Positions 1-5,951 of a DNA stretch of 6,809 nucleotides are shown here, piece after piece; position 1 is the stretch's first letter, and each line of letters opens with the position of its first letter. The stretch lies in the NCBI GenBank assembly GCA_964492545.1, contig CAZBKO010000111.1:1-6809 (forward strand), written 5' to 3'. The DNA comes from RGIG1934 sp964492545. Its GTDB lineage: Bacteria > Bacillota > Clostridia > Lachnospirales > Lachnospiraceae. The translations under genes were made by a program, and so were the position numbers. The notes beneath the pieces were generated by a model. That model saw nothing but the letters and a program-made list of their open reading frames with translations. It was not told the origin of the DNA and did not search any database.

Positions 1-247
1 CATCATTAGTCTTGGTTGCAACTTCCTTTACAAGCTGTGCGCCCATATTTTCAAATGCATCTTCGAGTTCAATTTCCTTTGCAATTGTTACACCATCATT
101 AGTGATAAGTGGTGCACCAAATGACTTATCAAGTACTACATTTCTTCCCTTTGGTCCAAGTGTTACCTTAACTGTATTGGCTAACTGATTAACACCTTCC
201 TCAAGTGCTTTTCTAGCTTCTGCTCCGTATTTAATTTCCTTTGCCAT
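1..247 (-). CDS. groEL: Chaperonin GroEL (HSP60), N-terminal fragment
   Basis: This is the large subunit of the ATP-dependent GroEL/GroES folding chamber in the cytoplasm. Only the first 82 codons lie in the window; the gene runs off the left edge. The protein begins MAKEIKYGAEARKALEEGVN and continues with the family hallmark TLGPKGRNVVLDKSFGAP at residues 30-47 and TNDGVTIAKE at 51-60. Both belong to the equatorial ATPase domain. The fragment stops just before the catalytic DGTT motif. The ATG at 245-247 is preceded by a strong AAAGGAGGC ribosome binding site (complement of 256-264), and this start matches the usual GroEL N-terminus. The gene follows groES by 18 nt, so the two are cotranscribed from the CIRCE-controlled promoter upstream of groES. 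Nothing unusual is visible in the fragment. Confidence 0.98.
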   Translation of the reverse strand, partial: MAKEIKYGAEARKALEEGVNQLANTVKVTLGPKGRNVVLDKSFGAPLITNDGVTIAKEIELEDAFENMGAQLVKEVATKTND

Positions 248-265
248 AATAATCTGCCTCCTTTA

Positions 266-553
266 TTATTCTTCTACTATTGCAAGAATATCGCTCTGTC
301 TTACTACAATATACTCATCATCGCCAAGCTTAACTTCTGTTCCTGAATATTTAGAATAAATTACTTTATCGCCTGACTTAACAAGCATTGTAACTTCCTT
401 GCCATCTACATTTCCGCCTGGTCCAACTGCAACAACTTCTGCCTGCTGTGGTTTTTCCTTTGCCTGGCCTGGTAAAACGATACCTGACTTAGTCATTTCT
501 TCTGCAACTAACTGTTTTAATATAACTCTGTCTCCTAAAGGTACTAACTTCAT
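266..553 (-). CDS. groES: Co-chaperonin GroES (HSP10)
   Basis: GroES is the small heptameric lid that closes the GroEL chamber. The chosen start gives 95 residues, the normal length. It begins MKLVPLGDRVILK, the classic GroES N-terminus. The mobile-loop region that contacts GroEL is SGIVLPGQAKEKPQ (about residues 22-35). The roof and core motif VVAVGPGG and the C-terminal DDEYIVVRQSDILAIVEE are also typical. An in-frame upstream extension of 12 codons is possible, but I rejected it. The ATG at 551-553 has a good GGAGGC site (complement of 558-563) at proper spacing and gives the family-standard N-terminus. It is the first gene of the groESL operon and lies 58 nt downstream of a perfect CIRCE element, which indicates HrcA repression relieved by heat shock. 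Confidence 0.98.
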   Translation of the reverse strand: MKLVPLGDRVILKQLVAEEMTKSGIVLPGQAKEKPQQAEVVAVGPGGNVDGKEVTMLVKSGDKVIYSKYSGTEVKLGDDEYIVVRQSDILAIVEE

Positions 554-611
554 AATTGCCTCCATTCCGCTGTCTATACACAGCCTCATATCATTTTTAC
601 TATTTGTAGTG

Positions 612-638
612 TTAGCACTCTTTATTGTTGAGTGCTAA
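612..638 (-). promoter_or_regulatory. CIRCE operator (HrcA binding site) of groESL
   Basis: This is the perfect CIRCE consensus inverted repeat TTAGCACTC - 9 nt - GAGTGCTAA, with arms at 612-620 and 630-638. In Firmicutes the HrcA repressor binds this element and controls groESL and dnaK operons. It lies just upstream of groES and between the likely -10 box and the start codon, the usual position. The presence of hrcA elsewhere in the genome is inferred. Confidence 0.98.
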
Positions 639-649
639 CTCTGTGATAT

Positions 650-678
650 ATATTAATCAACTTATGTTCATTATGCAA
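650..678 (-). promoter_or_regulatory. Probable sigma-A promoter of groESL
   Basis: Read on the minus strand, a TTGCAT -35 candidate (complement of 673-678) is separated by 17 nt from a TAATAT -10 candidate (complement of 650-655). The CIRCE operator starts 11 nt after the -10 candidate, so transcription would begin next to or inside it, as expected for HrcA control. The -10 match is only moderate and the surroundings are AT-rich, so the exact boxes are uncertain. Confidence 0.5.
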
Positions 679-731
679 CATTCATTTTCCGAAAAATATG
701 ATGTTTTTCTTTTGTATGCTCATTTTTTCTC

Positions 732-1634
732 TTATTTACTCTTTTTATCTTGATTTTTCATTTTACCCATATTATTTTCTCTGCCATAATAGAATAAATA
801 TTGCTGGGCATATCCTCCATATTCACCATATAATTGTCTGGCAAATTCCATAATTTTTTCTTTAGATGTATCCTCATCATCAAAATACATTGATTCCATG
901 ATTCTCTTAATCCACACATCCACAGGAAACGCTTCTCTGTGACCCAGTCCGAAAAGCAGAACACAATTAGCCACCTTCTCTCCAACGCCTTTTATTTCCA
1001 TAAGCTTACCAGCTGCCTCTGTATAATTCATATTAACTATATTTTCACTAATTGTTCCATCATTTAGCTTAATTGATGCATCTCTCAAATATTTTGCACG
1101 AAATCCGGTCCTCATGTCCTTATATTCTTCTTCAGTTATTCTGCCAAGCAATTCTCTGTCTGGAAAAGAATAAAATTCCACATCGCCAATCTCTCCTATT
1201 TTTCTTCCATATTCCATTGATATTCTTCTGACAATCTGCTTAATCTGCGTTATCTGCTTATTTTGAGATATAATAAATGACATAAGTGTCTCCACGAATT
1301 CCTGATTGAGAATTCTTACACCATATTTATCCTCCATGGCTGTTCTAAGCTTACCGTCCGCATTAAGCAAATATTTCTTTATTTTTCCATAGTCTCTGTT
1401 TAAATCGAAATAATTAAGCCAATAGCTTTCAACCTCATCTGCTGAAATATTGTAGCAAATTAACATGTTATTTTCCTGCTTAACATGAATAAAGCGGCTA
1501 AGGGACACTATTCCATACTCATTATCTCCAACCTTCTCGAAATGAAAGCATTGGCCGCATTCCATTGTCTGTTCTATGTTAAAATCTTCTAATTCGTCTA
1601 TTATTGTATCTCTATTCTTCTGATATATTTTCAT
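732..1634 (-). CDS. ogg: 8-oxoguanine DNA glycosylase/AP lyase, OGG1 family
   Basis: This bifunctional base-excision repair enzyme removes 8-oxoguanine from DNA and nicks the abasic site. It has 300 residues, the OGG1 architecture: an N-terminal OGG domain (about 1-110) with the GQCFHF motif at 27-32 (human GQSFRW), then a HhH-GPD domain. The helix-hairpin-helix with the catalytic lysine is LMEIKGVGEKVANC (211-224). K220 is the Schiff-base lysine (human K249) and D239 in PVDVW is the catalytic aspartate (human D268). The base-pocket residues G27, C224, Q277 and F281 match human G42, C253, Q315 and F319. GFRAKYL (177-183) carries R179, matching human R204. Human R154, which reads the opposite cytosine, is Q130 here. 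The C-terminus ends in a short Lys-rich tail. The gene sits 16 nt after the HAD phosphatase gene, so the two are probably cotranscribed. The RBS is weak. Closest known relatives are clostridial enzymes such as the one from C. acetobutylicum. Confidence 0.93.
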   Translation of the reverse strand: MKIYQKNRDTIIDELEDFNIEQTMECGQCFHFEKVGDNEYGIVSLSRFIHVKQENNMLICYNISADEVESYWLNYFDLNRDYGKIKKYLLNADGKLRTAMEDKYGVRILNQEFVETLMSFIISQNKQITQIKQIVRRISMEYGRKIGEIGDVEFYSFPDRELLGRITEEEYKDMRTGFRAKYLRDASIKLNDGTISENIVNMNYTEAAGKLMEIKGVGEKVANCVLLFGLGHREAFPVDVWIKRIMESMYFDDEDTSKEKIMEFARQLYGEYGGYAQQYLFYYGRENNMGKMKNQDKKSK

Positions 1635-1650
1635 ATTTTATCCAGCTTTC

Positions 1651-2439
1651 CTATATCAATTCAAAGCGTTTTAACGCTTCCCGTATTCCACCCTTATCAT
1701 AATCCGATGTCCTGTATTTGACATGTTCAAATAGATCCTTATCGCTATTTCCCATGGCAATACCATAATTCACATACTTAAGCATTTCAAGATCGTTAAA
1801 GCTGTCTCCAAATGCATATGTATTTTCCCACTGACCATCTATTGCTTTAAGCAGAATTTTTATTCCTTCTGCCTTTGAATTGTTGAGTGGAATTAATTCC
1901 ATAAGCTCGCCACCATGATTGACAAATGTAAACCTGTCAGAGAGTCTTCTATATAACTCATCATAGTTACTATTTTTGGTGATGGCTCCACTGATTTTTG
2001 CTATATGTGTATCGCCATGTTTAATCACACTTATGTTATCAGGAATCATTGAGCTATATATCTTGTACGCCCTCTTATATTCGTTAACTATCTTATCAGG
2101 TTCCTCAAAATAAATATATCTATGTCCTTCCGGAACCGGCATATAACCGCATTCTCTCATAGCTTGTATCAATTCGTCCGCTGTATCTGTATCAAGTTCA
2201 CTCTTATATAGAACATTTCCTTCATACTCAACATATGTTCCCGCTCCCCCGATTATTCCATCAAATCCTATCTCCAATATATCAGACGTTATCATCGGTT
2301 CGGTACGCCCGGTACATAAAAATGCTAAATTTCCTTTAGCTCTTAATTCTCTGATTGCATTCTTAGTATCTTCTACAACGCCTTTTTCATAATGATATAT
2401 AGTTCCATCTATATCAAAAAAAACTAATTTCTTCTGCAT
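1651..2439 (-). CDS. Cof-type HAD-superfamily hydrolase (sugar/nucleotide phosphatase)
   Basis: This is a predicted cytoplasmic Mg2+-dependent phosphatase of the HAD superfamily, subclass IIB (Cof family). It has 262 residues, normal for the family. All four HAD motifs are present: motif I FFDIDGT with nucleophile D9 and acid/base D11; motif II CTGR with T43; motif III NNSKAEG with K189; motif IV GDSFNDLEML with metal ligands D212 and D216. The segment between motifs II and III (about 85-185) is the alpha/beta C2 cap that determines substrate choice. It ends in the typical GGELMELIP stretch. Family members dephosphorylate sugar phosphates, nucleotides, FMN or PLP, and the substrate here cannot be read from sequence. 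The start at 2437-2439 has an AAAGG site about 11 nt upstream. It is the first gene of a two-gene unit with the DNA glycosylase and has its own promoter candidate in the divergent region. Confidence 0.95.
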   Translation of the reverse strand: MQKKLVFFDIDGTIYHYEKGVVEDTKNAIRELRAKGNLAFLCTGRTEPMITSDILEIGFDGIIGGAGTYVEYEGNVLYKSELDTDTADELIQAMRECGYMPVPEGHRYIYFEEPDKIVNEYKRAYKIYSSMIPDNISVIKHGDTHIAKISGAITKNSNYDELYRRLSDRFTFVNHGGELMELIPLNNSKAEGIKILLKAIDGQWENTYAFGDSFNDLEMLKYVNYGIAMGNSDKDLFEHVKYRTSDYDKGGIREALKRFELI

Positions 2440-2480
2440 ATATTATTAGACCTTTCTTATTTTATCCGTTTAGCATATCA

Positions 2481-2509
2481 ATAGTAACTTATGAAATATC
2501 GTTTGTCAA
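2481..2509 (-). promoter_or_regulatory. Probable sigma-A promoter of the HAD-glycosylase unit
   Basis: Read on the minus strand, a perfect TTGACA -35 box (complement of 2504-2509) is followed after exactly 17 nt by TACTAT (complement of 2481-2486), a 4/6 match to the -10 consensus. The HAD start codon is about 40 nt downstream of the -10. The perfect -35 and ideal spacing make this the best promoter candidate in the window. Confidence 0.6.
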
Positions 2510-2513
2510 ATAC

Positions 2514-2532
2514 ACCTTTTCCTAAAAAAGGT
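2514..2532. promoter_or_regulatory. Palindrome between divergent promoters, candidate operator
   Basis: This is a perfect 7-bp inverted repeat, ACCTTTT - 5 nt - AAAAGGT. It sits between the -35 candidates of the two divergent promoters, 4 nt from the minus-strand one and 1 nt from the plus-strand one. That position would let a bound regulator affect both directions. The arms are AT-rich and short, so chance remains a real possibility. No known regulator motif is recognised. Confidence 0.35.
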
Positions 2533-2533
2533 C

Positions 2534-2562
2534 TTTATTTTTATGTTTGTTTGTATTATAAT
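2534..2562 (+). promoter_or_regulatory. Probable promoter of the Asp-rich protein gene
   Basis: A consensus TATAAT -10 lies at 2557-2562, with a weak -35 candidate TTTATT at 2534-2539 and 17-nt spacing. Transcription would start near 2569 and give a leader of about 50 nt before the ATG at 2619. The -10 is convincing; the -35 is poor. Confidence 0.5.
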
Positions 2563-2618
2563 GAATGAAAAGCAATTACTAGATTATTAGACATTAATAT
2601 CGGGAAAGGAGTTTTACT

Positions 2619-2909
2619 ATGGCAAAGAAATTAGGTAAATTTTTAGCAGCAACAGCAATTATTGGTACAGCAGTTGCAGGAGGATTAGCCCTCTATAATA
2701 AATATAAGACACATGAGGATGACTTAGATGATGATTTCATGGATTTCGATGATGATTTTGATGACGATTTAGATGATGATGATTCAGAAGAGGCCAATCG
2801 TTCATATGTTAATATCACTTATGATAAGACTAATGATGATGCTTCTGAAGCTACAGCCACAGAGACTGACACTGCTGATGAAGTGAAGCCGGATACTGAA
2901 GAGAAGTAG
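2619..2909 (+). CDS. Small membrane-anchored or secreted Asp-rich protein, unknown function
   Basis: I do not recognise a family for this 96-residue protein. It starts with MAKKLGKF, followed by a hydrophobic segment (about 9-26) that could be a single membrane helix or a signal peptide; AVA-GG at 18-22 resembles a signal-peptidase site. After a short basic stretch (NKYK, 27-30) comes an extreme acidic tract: 19 of residues 33-58 are Asp or Glu, 16 of them Asp. Hydrophobic residues L36, F40, F43, F47 and L51 recur every 3-4 positions within it. The C-terminal third is rich in Asp, Glu and Thr, has no Cys, and looks disordered. The start is supported by a strong AAAGGAG site at 2605-2611, a promoter candidate and a terminator right after the stop, so I consider it a real single-gene transcript. 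It is the only plus-strand gene here. Cation binding or a cell-envelope role are guesses. Confidence 0.85.
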   Translation: MAKKLGKFLAATAIIGTAVAGGLALYNKYKTHEDDLDDDFMDFDDDFDDDLDDDDSEEANRSYVNITYDKTNDDASEATATETDTADEVKPDTEEK

Positions 2910-2936
2910 ACATTGAATATCTATTAGTACGAAATT

Positions 2937-2974
2937 AAAGCTTACACATCCATAATGGTGTGTAAGCTTTTTAT
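2937..2974 (+). terminator. Intrinsic terminator, probably bidirectional
   Basis: A perfect 12-bp stem (AAAGCTTACACA at 2937-2948 with TGTGTAAGCTTT at 2959-2970) can extend inward by a G-U and a C-G pair. It is followed on the plus strand by the T-rich run TTTTTATTT. It ends the Asp-rich gene, whose stop is 27 nt upstream. The DUF6062 gene converges from the other side and its stop codon at 2975-2977 directly abuts the stem. The T-run on the minus-strand exit side is broken (TTTAATTT), so termination there is likely but weaker. Confidence 0.92.
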
Positions 2975-3694
2975 TTATTCCTCAATAAATGTCATATCAC
3001 TTGTAAGCTTATTAATACTTCTAGGAAGCGCATCCTTGGAATTCTTCCATGGCTCATCCTTGTGTCTGTAATCAAACTTATCCGTAAACCATTCAAGATC
3101 GTCTGCAACTCTGTTCATATTGTCGAGATATAACTTATTTGTTGCATCCACGAATTCATCCAATGTTTTCCCTGATAAATTCACTCCTGCCTGTTCTATA
3201 AGTATCTGATAATGGGCAACACACATTCCCTTAGAGTTTAGATATTTCTGTTTAAAAGCTTCATCATTTTCCCACAGATAATGAATTGTCCTGATATATC
3301 GTTTAAACATATCATCAATTTTATTACATACAAAGCAAGAACTATTCAATTTTTTCAAATAGTTAATAAGTGCCGAATTATCTTTCTTCTTAAACAATGT
3401 ACTTGCTTTTCCACCAGAAGACAGTTTTTCCACATCCTTATTGATTTTTCTCATATGAGTGTGTAACACCAGCGCAGCACCAAGCCTATTTCCTGCATTC
3501 ATTACCTGTCTCAAATGCTCCGGGCAAAATCCAATTTCATCAGTTACAGCCCTCACATCATCCTCCATATAGCTTGGTCCCATTGTGAATTCAACTGCAT
3601 TCTTTTCAAGCTCTCTATACATTACGCATATTGGACACTCGCAGTTACTTGCATATGCATCATTAACCGGTATTGTATATAATTGTTCTTTCAT
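2975..3694 (-). CDS. DUF6062 family protein with duplicated CxxC...CxxH motif
   Basis: This is a predicted cytoplasmic protein of a clostridial family without assigned function, recognised by the N-terminus MKEQLYTIPVNDAY, then CECPIC and TMGPSYMEDDVR. It has 239 residues from the ATG at 3692-3694. A GTG four codons upstream is possible, but the ATG gives the family N-terminus and overlaps the upstream stop codon as TAATG. Two similar metal-ligand sets are visible: C20-x2-C23 with C57-x2-H60 (GFCPEH), and C120-x2-C123 with C158-x2-H161 (GMCVAH). The gap between the halves of each set is 33-34 residues. This suggests an internal duplication of a helical zinc-binding unit. The rest is helical and charged, with no membrane segment. 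The gene is the last of a unit with the MocR-type regulator and the DUF2225 protein, and its translation is probably coupled to the regulator. Function unknown; a metal- or redox-related role is inference. Confidence 0.88.
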   Translation of the reverse strand: MKEQLYTIPVNDAYASNCECPICVMYRELEKNAVEFTMGPSYMEDDVRAVTDEIGFCPEHLRQVMNAGNRLGAALVLHTHMRKINKDVEKLSSGGKASTLFKKKDNSALINYLKKLNSSCFVCNKIDDMFKRYIRTIHYLWENDEAFKQKYLNSKGMCVAHYQILIEQAGVNLSGKTLDEFVDATNKLYLDNMNRVADDLEWFTDKFDYRHKDEPWKNSKDALPRSINKLTSDMTFIEE

Positions 3695-5088
3695 TAATAA
3701 TCCCACGCTTTCTGTAATTTTTGAATTCCATTTATAATCTGCTCATCCTTTAGATTTGCATATCCTAATATTATAACCGCTTTATTATCAGACAATCTCT
3801 GTGGATTAATAGTAAATTCAGACAGTCCGTATACTCTAATTCCATGCTCTGCTGCCTTATCTATATAATTTTTCTCATTTCCATCAAACTCTAACAATAT
3901 ATGAAGACCTGCATTTTCACCTGATATACAATTTCCAAAGCAGTTTCTGCATTCCCTTACTATGGTGTCATGCTTAGCCCTGTAAATGTTTCGCATCCTG
4001 TTTAGATGACGCTCATAATATCCGTCTCTGATAAACTCACCAACTACCCTTTGGTCAATTCTAGATACTGTCTGGGCATACAAATACGAATTTTCGTATC
4101 GTTTTAGCAGTTTCTGCGGCAAAACCATATAGCTCATTCTTATTCCGGGAGCAATGGATTTTGAAAATGTTCCTAAGTAAATGACATTTTCACTTGGACA
4201 TGTGCTAAGCAAAGCCGGTATTGGTTTTCCAATATACCTAAATTCACTATCATAATCATCCTCTAAAATATATCTGTCGCTTTTGTCTTGAGTCCAATTA
4301 ACTAATTCCATACGCCTTTTTACCGGCATTACACTTCCAAAAGGATACTGATGTGATGGCATAACATAGACAAGATTAGCCTCAGTATTATTAAGTGCGT
4401 TTACACTAACTCCAGATTCATCATCATCTACTATTACTACCTTGTTTCCTATTTTAGTAAAGTTCAAATACGCCTGTTTATAGGTTGAATTCTCCATTGC
4501 AACAACAGGATGATGTTCAAGCAGTTGGTTAAGCACCATCAAAAGATACTCATTTCCTGCTCCTAGAATAATATTATCCGGATGAATATTAATGCCTCTG
4601 GCCTGATATAGATACTGTGCTATAGAATCTCTTAGGTACTTTTCCCCCTTGTTGTCCCCAGACAAAAATAAATCTCTATTATCCACACTAAGCACACTTT
4701 TTGAAAGTTTTCTCCACACGCTGAACGGAAAATGTTCCATATCAATCCCCCATGGAGAAAAGTCTATATCGTAGTGTATCTTTTCCGGAAGTGTCATTTT
4801 TTCCTGAGTTACATGCTTCTCAACCAAATCACACATCAGGCTTATGTCAGATACAAAATAACCCTTACATGGAACAGATTCAACATAACCTTCACTAATC
4901 AGCTGTAGATAGGCCATATCTATTGTACTTCGGCTTACCTGCAGACTTTGAGCAAGAAATCTTGTTGATGGTAATTTTGTATCACACACAAGATATCCCT
5001 GCTTAATCTGATTCTTAATGTAAATATAGATTTGTTCATATAAGGGTGTTTTGCTATTATTATCTAAATTGATAATTAATTCGTACAT
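3694..5088 (-). CDS. MocR/PdxR-type transcriptional regulator (GntR wHTH + aminotransferase fold)
   Basis: This predicted PLP-binding transcription factor has 464 residues, standard for the MocR branch of GntR regulators. The N-terminal winged helix-turn-helix (about 13-80) shows PLYEQIYIYIKNQI, LPSTRFLAQSLQVSRSTI and EGYVESVPCKGYFV. After a linker comes a fold-type I aminotransferase-like domain (about 110-464) with HQYPFG (246-251), EDDYDSEFRY (276-285) and LGTFSKSIAPGIR (305-317). K310 is the expected Schiff-base lysine for PLP; D277 and Y279 are the expected cofactor contacts by comparison with B. subtilis GabR. Such proteins usually sense PLP or an amino compound and regulate transport, PLP synthesis or amine metabolism rather than acting as enzymes. 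The ATG overlaps the end of the DUF2225 gene by 13 nt, and the only SD-like AAGGAA is 14 nt away, so translation is probably coupled. It is unusual that no divergent target gene is adjacent. The effector and targets are unknown. Confidence 0.95.
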   Translation of the reverse strand: MYELIINLDNNSKTPLYEQIYIYIKNQIKQGYLVCDTKLPSTRFLAQSLQVSRSTIDMAYLQLISEGYVESVPCKGYFVSDISLMCDLVEKHVTQEKMTLPEKIHYDIDFSPWGIDMEHFPFSVWRKLSKSVLSVDNRDLFLSGDNKGEKYLRDSIAQYLYQARGINIHPDNIILGAGNEYLLMVLNQLLEHHPVVAMENSTYKQAYLNFTKIGNKVVIVDDDESGVSVNALNNTEANLVYVMPSHQYPFGSVMPVKRRMELVNWTQDKSDRYILEDDYDSEFRYIGKPIPALLSTCPSENVIYLGTFSKSIAPGIRMSYMVLPQKLLKRYENSYLYAQTVSRIDQRVVGEFIRDGYYERHLNRMRNIYRAKHDTIVRECRNCFGNCISGENAGLHILLEFDGNEKNYIDKAAEHGIRVYGLSEFTINPQRLSDNKAVIILGYANLKDEQIINGIQKLQKAWDY

Positions 5089-5951
5089 TGTTCAGCAGCA
5101 CGTTCCTTTTTAATTATTTCTTTTAAGTCTCTGGCTCTATCCTTAAGCTTGTTGCTTGCTGTTCTAGATACTATAACATCGCTTAACAATCTGAGAGACA
5201 ATTGATAATCTTTGCTCTTACGTGCAAGGTCGGCAGTCACATAAATAAATGTGAACTCATCCATACCACATATAGGGAATAGTTCCTTGCTCATAGCCGC
5301 CTTGAATCCTTCAAATGCTTTCTGTGTGAATTCAGCCTCACCATCTGCTAATTCTTTAATCACAGCGTCATAATTCTCTGTATCTTTAGGAAGATTCTCA
5401 GCCTTTCCACGCATTAACCATGCTAACTTCAAACATATATATGATCTTTCACTTATCTTGCTCTTCTTAACAACTGCATTTACAAGTGCAAGTCTATGTC
5501 TAAGAATTGCGTCATCATATGTATATTTCTCAACATTATCATCCACACCTTTGAAATTAGGTGAAATGTTGTTGGCAATTAACTTTGCTTGAGGAATTGT
5601 AAGGAAATTAAAAAAACGGCTAAGTGCTGCATATCCGCATTTGCTGCATACAATTGCATCGTATTTAATTGTATCAATGCCCTGATACTTTGGTCTTAAG
5701 TCAGTATCAATTGATATCATTCTTGCCTTGCCGGTCTTAACAGCCTTTGCCTTAAATTCTCTGTCACACACAGGACACTTATATGTCTTGTCATAAAGCA
5801 AATCCTCTTCTACAATTTTCTGTACATGATCTTTGTTATCAGAATTGCCAGACGAGCTGTCTGACTTCTTCTCATCATTATCAAATATGTCTACATTTGA
5901 CATTCCAAACAAGCCAAGCTGTTCAAGACCTGAAAATAAATTAATGCTCAT
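5076..5951 (-). CDS. DUF2225 family zinc-ribbon protein
   Basis: This is a cytoplasmic protein of the DUF2225 family, function unknown. It has 291 residues from the ATG at 5949-5951, chosen because it has GGAG 6 nt upstream (complement of 5958-5961). Longer in-frame starts at 5963 or a TTG at 5984 have no better support. The N-terminus contains a Ser/Asp-rich, probably disordered stretch (about 21-42). The conserved core follows: KCPVC (58-62), the basic FKAKAVKTGKAR segment, D-x-R-P-x-Y, and the second pair VCSKCGYA (101-108). The four cysteines C59, C62, C102 and C105 form a likely zinc ribbon. The C-terminal half is helical and resembles the TPR-like repeats seen in this family (LRHRLALVNAVVKK, RSYICLKLAWLMRG, DYQLSLRLLSDVI). 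It is the first gene of the unit with the MocR regulator and DUF6062, and is preceded by a structured leader. No catalytic motif is visible. Confidence 0.9.
   Translation of the reverse strand: MSINLFSGLEQLGLFGMSNVDIFDNDEKKSDSSSGNSDNKDHVQKIVEEDLLYDKTYKCPVCDREFKAKAVKTGKARMISIDTDLRPKYQGIDTIKYDAIVCSKCGYAALSRFFNFLTIPQAKLIANNISPNFKGVDDNVEKYTYDDAILRHRLALVNAVVKKSKISERSYICLKLAWLMRGKAENLPKDTENYDAVIKELADGEAEFTQKAFEGFKAAMSKELFPICGMDEFTFIYVTADLARKSKDYQLSLRLLSDVIVSRTASNKLKDRARDLKEIIKKERAAEQCTN

Noticed and set aside
569..584. Small hairpin GCTGT-N6-ACAGC between CIRCE and the groES start
   Set aside because: Only five base pairs with a six-base loop. It is too weak to claim as an RNA thermometer or regulatory structure, although it lies just upstream of the SD.
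599..609. ACTATTTGTAG near groES resembles the ACTATTTGTG arm at 6027-6036
   Set aside because: It is a short AT-rich match with no second arm here, so shared regulation is not supported.
399..638. Plus-strand 79-codon open frame
   Set aside because: It lies antisense to groES and across the CIRCE operator, has no SD-supported start, and its translation resembles nothing. It is a shadow of groES.
758..985. Second minus-strand frame inside the glycosylase gene
   Set aside because: It is an out-of-frame shadow of the HhH-GPD coding region, which carries the catalytic motifs in the main frame.
3281..3466. Plus-strand 61-codon open frame
   Set aside because: It is antisense to the DUF6062 gene and has no domain or SD support.
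3692..3706. GTG start four codons upstream for DUF6062
   Set aside because: The ATG gives the family N-terminus MKEQLYTIP and the TAATG junction with the regulator; the GTG adds four residues not seen in the family as I know it.
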